Below are positions 23,514 to 25,878 of a stretch of DNA of 25,878 nt, piece after piece. The notes under the pieces are model-generated. The model was not told where the DNA came from, did no database searches, and saw only the letters and a program-made list of their open reading frames with translations. The position numbers and the translations under genes were made by a program. How positions within the stretch are numbered: position 1 is the first letter of the stretch; each line of letters begins with the position of its first letter. Source of the stretch: Thiobacillus denitrificans (GTDB taxonomy: Bacteria > Pseudomonadota > Gammaproteobacteria > Burkholderiales > Thiobacillaceae); NCBI GenBank assembly GCA_002403375.1, contig DHHQ01000003.1, positions 84,489 to 110,366 of the forward strand, in the 5' to 3' direction.

Positions 23514-23970
23514 GCCGTATCACTCCTCGCGCCCAGCGCGTCATCTCGGTCGGGGAAGCCGGCAGGCGCAGCGCGAGCGTCGCCTGCGTGCGATCCGCCT
23601 GCAGCCGCCACGCCAGCGCGGCGGGCAGCGCAGCCTGCCGCGAGACGTCGAGCCAGGCCTCGGCGAGCGCGGTGTCCAGGGTGTCGATCAGGCTGCGCGG
23701 AACGAAGGCGGCAACGCCGGCGACGTGCCGCCCGCCGAGCCGCCGCGTGAGCCACAGGGTCGCCAGCGCGGCGTCCGCGTGCCAGGCGGAAGCCTGCGGC
23801 GCAGCGGCCGGTGAGCAGTCCGTCTGCAGGTCGAGGCTGACCGGCAGGCGCAGGCGCGCGGTCAGCGTCGCCGCCAGCCTGCGGGTGAGCCGTGCTGCAA
23901 GGTCGTCGGGGGCGGCCACCGGCGCGGCCAGGAAGGCCAGTTCGGCGGGGGTGAGCGCGCGCAGCGGCAT
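23506..23970 (-). CDS. Unrecognised 154-aa protein between fliJ and fliO
   Basis: I do not recognise this protein. It starts one base inside the fliJ stop (TGATG) and ends 8 bp inside fliO, so it is a genuine, coupled member of the flagellar operon. It has no signal peptide, transmembrane helix or repeats and is Ala/Leu/Arg-rich with one Cys. Three stretches distantly resemble the middle domain of the motor switch protein FliM: an Arg-rich helix at 25-40 (AARLTRRLAATLTARL), LWLTRRLGG (72-80), and IDTLDTALAEAWLDV (95-109). A C-terminal SpoA domain, which FliM and FliN carry, is not evident. It occupies the place normally held by fliK, fliL, fliM and fliN. A degenerate FliM-like or an export-chaperone role are the leading ideas; neither is shown. 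Confidence 0.85.
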   Translation of the reverse strand: MPLRALTPAELAFLAAPVAAPDDLAARLTRRLAATLTARLRLPVSLDLQTDCSPAAAPQASAWHADAALATLWLTRRLGGRHVAGVAAFVPRSLIDTLDTALAEAWLDVSRQAALPAALAWRLQADRTQATLALRLPASPTEMTRWARGVIRHG

Positions 23971-24422
23971 CAGCGTCCCCACCGTCCGGCGTCGCGACGA
24001 TGCGCGAGTTCGACGAGCTCGTCGTGCTGGCGCTGCTCGACGCGCTTCTGCTGGACCGCAAGCTGCGCCAGATGACGCTGCTGCAGGAGACGCAGCGCCT
24101 TGAGCCGCTGTTCGACCTCGAGCCACTCGGCGAGACGCGCCTGCCAGTCGCGGTGGGCGGCGTCGATGGCCGCCTGCGCCGCGTGCATCTCGGCGGCCTG
24201 CGCGTGCTGCAGCCGGTTCATTTCCTGCAGCTGCGCCGCGGCCACGCCGCCGCGCAGGCGGCCGGCGAGTTCCTTCACGTGGGCGTCGCGCAGGGTCGCC
24301 AGCTGAACCTGCCTGCCGCGTGCGCGCAGCCACACGCCGTGCGCGAGCTTGACCGCGCGCGAGCGGGCCTCGGCGTGGCGCTCGGTCAGCTCCAGCAGGC
24401 TTCCCAGCGCGAACGGCCTCAT
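23970..24422 (-). CDS. fliJ: Flagellar export protein FliJ
   Basis: A 150-aa, almost entirely helical, charged protein, the stalk-like central component of the flagellar export ATPase complex. It is predicted to be a two-helix coiled coil, with long runs of Ala, Arg, Gln and Glu between about 10 and 140. It keeps the FliJ-like opening FALGSLLELTERHAEARSRAV, which falls at positions 4-24. The length matches FliJ (about 147). The start overlaps the fliI stop by 4 bp (ATGA). Sequence conservation in this family is poor, so much of the confidence comes from its place between fliI and the export gate genes. Confidence 0.87.
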   Translation of the reverse strand: MRPFALGSLLELTERHAEARSRAVKLAHGVWLRARGRQVQLATLRDAHVKELAGRLRGGVAAAQLQEMNRLQHAQAAEMHAAQAAIDAAHRDWQARLAEWLEVEQRLKALRLLQQRHLAQLAVQQKRVEQRQHDELVELAHRRDAGRWGR

Positions 24423-25813
24423 TCGAGCACCTCGTCGAGGTCGGCGCGGGCGGCGTCGAGCGGCGCGCGCTCGCGCATGCCCTGCATCAGGTAGCCCTGC
24501 ATCCGCGGATACAGCCGCACGCCCTGGTCGAGCACGAGGTCGGCACCGGGCACGTAGGCGCCGACCGCGAGCAGGTCGCGGCTGCGCATGTAGCGCGAAT
24601 ACAGATATTTGAAGCGGCGGACGCGCTCCAGCTGGTCCTCGTTCAGCAGGTCGGGCTGCGCCCGGCTGATCGACGCCTCGATGTCGATCGCCGGGTAATG
24701 CCCGGAATCGGCGAGATCGCGCGAGAGCACGATGTGGCCGTCGAGGATCGCGCGCGCGGCGTCGGCGATCGGGTCCTGCTGGTCGTCGCCCTCCATCAGC
24801 ACGGTGAAGAACGCCGTGATCGAGCCGCTGCCGCTGCGGCCGTTGCCGGCGCGCTCGGCCAGCTGCGGCAGCTTGGCGAACACCGACGGCGGATAGCCCT
24901 TGGTCGCGGGCGGCTCGCCGATCGCCAGCGCGACCTCGCGCTGCGCCATCGCATATCTCGTCAACGAGTCCATGATCAAGAGCACGTGCTTGCCCTGGTC
25001 GCGGAAATACTCGGCGATCGCCATCGCATACGCGGCGCCGTTGGCCCGCATCAGCGGCGGGTGGTCGGCCGGCGAGGCGACGACGACGGCGCGCGCCATG
25101 CCCTCGGCGCCGAGGATGTTGTCGATGAACTCCTTGACTTCGCGGCCGCGCTCGCCGATCAGCCCGACCACCACCACGTCGGCCTCGGTGAACCGTGCCA
25201 TCATGCCGAGCAGCACGCTTTTTCCCACGCCGCTGCCGGCGAACAGGCCGAGCCGCTGCCCGCGCCCCACCGTCAGGAGGCCGTTGATCGCGCGCACGCC
25301 GACGTCGAGCGTCTGGCGGATCGGCGCGCGCTCGAGCGGGTTGATCGGCCGGCTCGACAGCGGCACGCGCAGCTCCAGCTGCAGCGGACCGAGCCCGTCG
25401 AGCGGCCGCCCGGCGCCGTCGAGGACGCGCCCCAGCAGGCCCTCGCCGACCGGCACCTGGCGCACCCGGTCCTGCGCGCGGCGGCGCGGAAAGTAGCGCA
25501 TCCCCAGGCGCGGCGGCTGCGCCGCCATCGGGTTGTCGGGGATCACGCGCGCGCCCGGCATCACGCCGTAGACGTCTGTCGCCGGGACGATGAACAGGCG
25601 GTCGCCGGAGAAGCCCGCGACCTCGGCGTCGATGCTCTGCCCGCCGGGGATCTGCACCTGGCACTGGCTGCCGACCGGCAGCCGCAGCCCGACCGCCTCC
25701 ATCACCAGGCCCGACACCCGGGTCAGCCGCCCGCTGGCGGCGATCGGCGTCGCCCAGCCCACCGCGCGCCGGCAATCGGCCAGGTATTCGCGCAGGCGGA
25801 CGATGCGGTCCAT
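24419..25813 (-). CDS. fliI: Flagellum-specific ATP synthase FliI
   Basis: FliI, 464 aa, is the cytoplasmic ATPase that powers or primes flagellar protein export. It is related to F1 beta and SctN. The Walker A motif is AGSGVGKS (192-199), preceded by DVGVRAINGLLTVGRGQR, and GLIGERGREVKEFI follows. Walker B is VLLIMDSLTRYA (277-288). The conserved GDDQQDPIADAARAILDGHI segment is in place. The N-terminal domain (1-100) and C-terminal helical domain are complete. ATG 25813 overlaps the stop of the upstream gene by one base. The presence of FliO nearby supports the flagellar rather than injectisome type. Confidence 0.97.
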   Translation of the reverse strand: MDRIVRLREYLADCRRAVGWATPIAASGRLTRVSGLVMEAVGLRLPVGSQCQVQIPGGQSIDAEVAGFSGDRLFIVPATDVYGVMPGARVIPDNPMAAQPPRLGMRYFPRRRAQDRVRQVPVGEGLLGRVLDGAGRPLDGLGPLQLELRVPLSSRPINPLERAPIRQTLDVGVRAINGLLTVGRGQRLGLFAGSGVGKSVLLGMMARFTEADVVVVGLIGERGREVKEFIDNILGAEGMARAVVVASPADHPPLMRANGAAYAMAIAEYFRDQGKHVLLIMDSLTRYAMAQREVALAIGEPPATKGYPPSVFAKLPQLAERAGNGRSGSGSITAFFTVLMEGDDQQDPIADAARAILDGHIVLSRDLADSGHYPAIDIEASISRAQPDLLNEDQLERVRRFKYLYSRYMRSRDLLAVGAYVPGADLVLDQGVRLYPRMQGYLMQGMRERAPLDAARADLDEVLE

Positions 25814-25878
25814 TATCCCGGGAACCTCGGTTGGACGCGTTCGAGTGCGCGGCTGTCGAGCCGGCCGGCAAGGCGCGA
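25813..25878 (-). CDS. fliH: C-terminal end of a FliH-like protein (partial)
   Basis: An open frame enters from the right edge and ends with TAA sharing one base with the fliI ATG (TAATG). Only 21 residues are visible, including LAGRLDSRALERVQPR. They resemble the '...SRLAGRLD' ending of FliH/SctL stators, and FliH is what normally precedes fliI. The identification rests mainly on position. Confidence 0.6.
   Translation of the reverse strand, partial: SRLAGRLDSRALERVQPRFPG

Noticed and set aside
21413..25878. Export genes as a virulence-type injectisome (SctN-O-...-R-S-T)
   Set aside because: FliO is present and is exclusive to flagella, FliI and FliP match flagellar forms, and no SctP/SctQ-like genes are obvious.

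Overview
This is a GC-rich, gene-dense chromosomal window from a Gram-negative bacterium, most likely a betaproteobacterium. The evidence is the BAM lipoproteins BamE and BamC, the dapA-bamC-MBL gene order, a CNP1-like protein, and a flagellar fliH-I-J...O-P-Q-R array. A Thiobacillus-, Azoarcus- or Rhodocyclus-like relative is plausible, but the genus is inference. I see no tRNA, rRNA, CRISPR array, insertion sequence or prophage. Almost every base is coding, and many neighbouring genes overlap by 1-10 bp.

Layout, left to right. (1) 130-1613, minus: bamE-dapB-grx, with fur divergent at 1692. (2) 2129-5197, minus: CNP1-like, proB, a CobC-type phosphatase and a BtuF-like cobalamin-binding protein, each joined to the next by a short overlap. 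(3) 5265-7828: pirin and azoreductase on the minus strand, divergent from a LysR regulator. (4) 7840-10109: a nitroreductase and a TRIC/UPF0126 membrane protein (minus), then a divergent CDF metal exporter. (5) 10116-11731, minus: cyclopropane fatty acid synthase-like methyltransferase followed by a DUF2784 membrane protein. (6) 11802-14291, minus: rubrerythrin, a two-cluster Fe-S/CCG-domain protein and DUF3501. A strong promoter with an adjacent palindrome precedes rubrerythrin. A perfect intrinsic terminator and a dispersed-repeat-like hairpin separate it from the other two genes. (7) 14571-16689, plus: msrB, an OXNAD1-like flavin reductase and a secreted metallo-beta-lactamase-fold hydrolase. 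(8) 16732-21318, minus: dapA, bamC, a cytoplasmic MBL hydrolase, a RhlE-type DEAD-box helicase and DUF3301. (9) 21413-25878, minus: the end of a fliH-like gene, then fliI, fliJ, an unrecognised 154-aa gene, fliO, fliP, fliQ and fliR.

Themes. Oxidative and electrophile stress recur: glutaredoxin, MsrB, rubrerythrin, azoreductase, pirin, nitroreductase and Fur. Envelope assembly is represented twice by a BAM lipoprotein gene beside a diaminopimelate pathway gene (bamE-dapB and dapA-bamC). The most unusual items are the 154-aa protein occupying the place where fliK-L-M-N normally lie, and the rubrerythrin/Fe-S/DUF3501 set with its well-defined control region.
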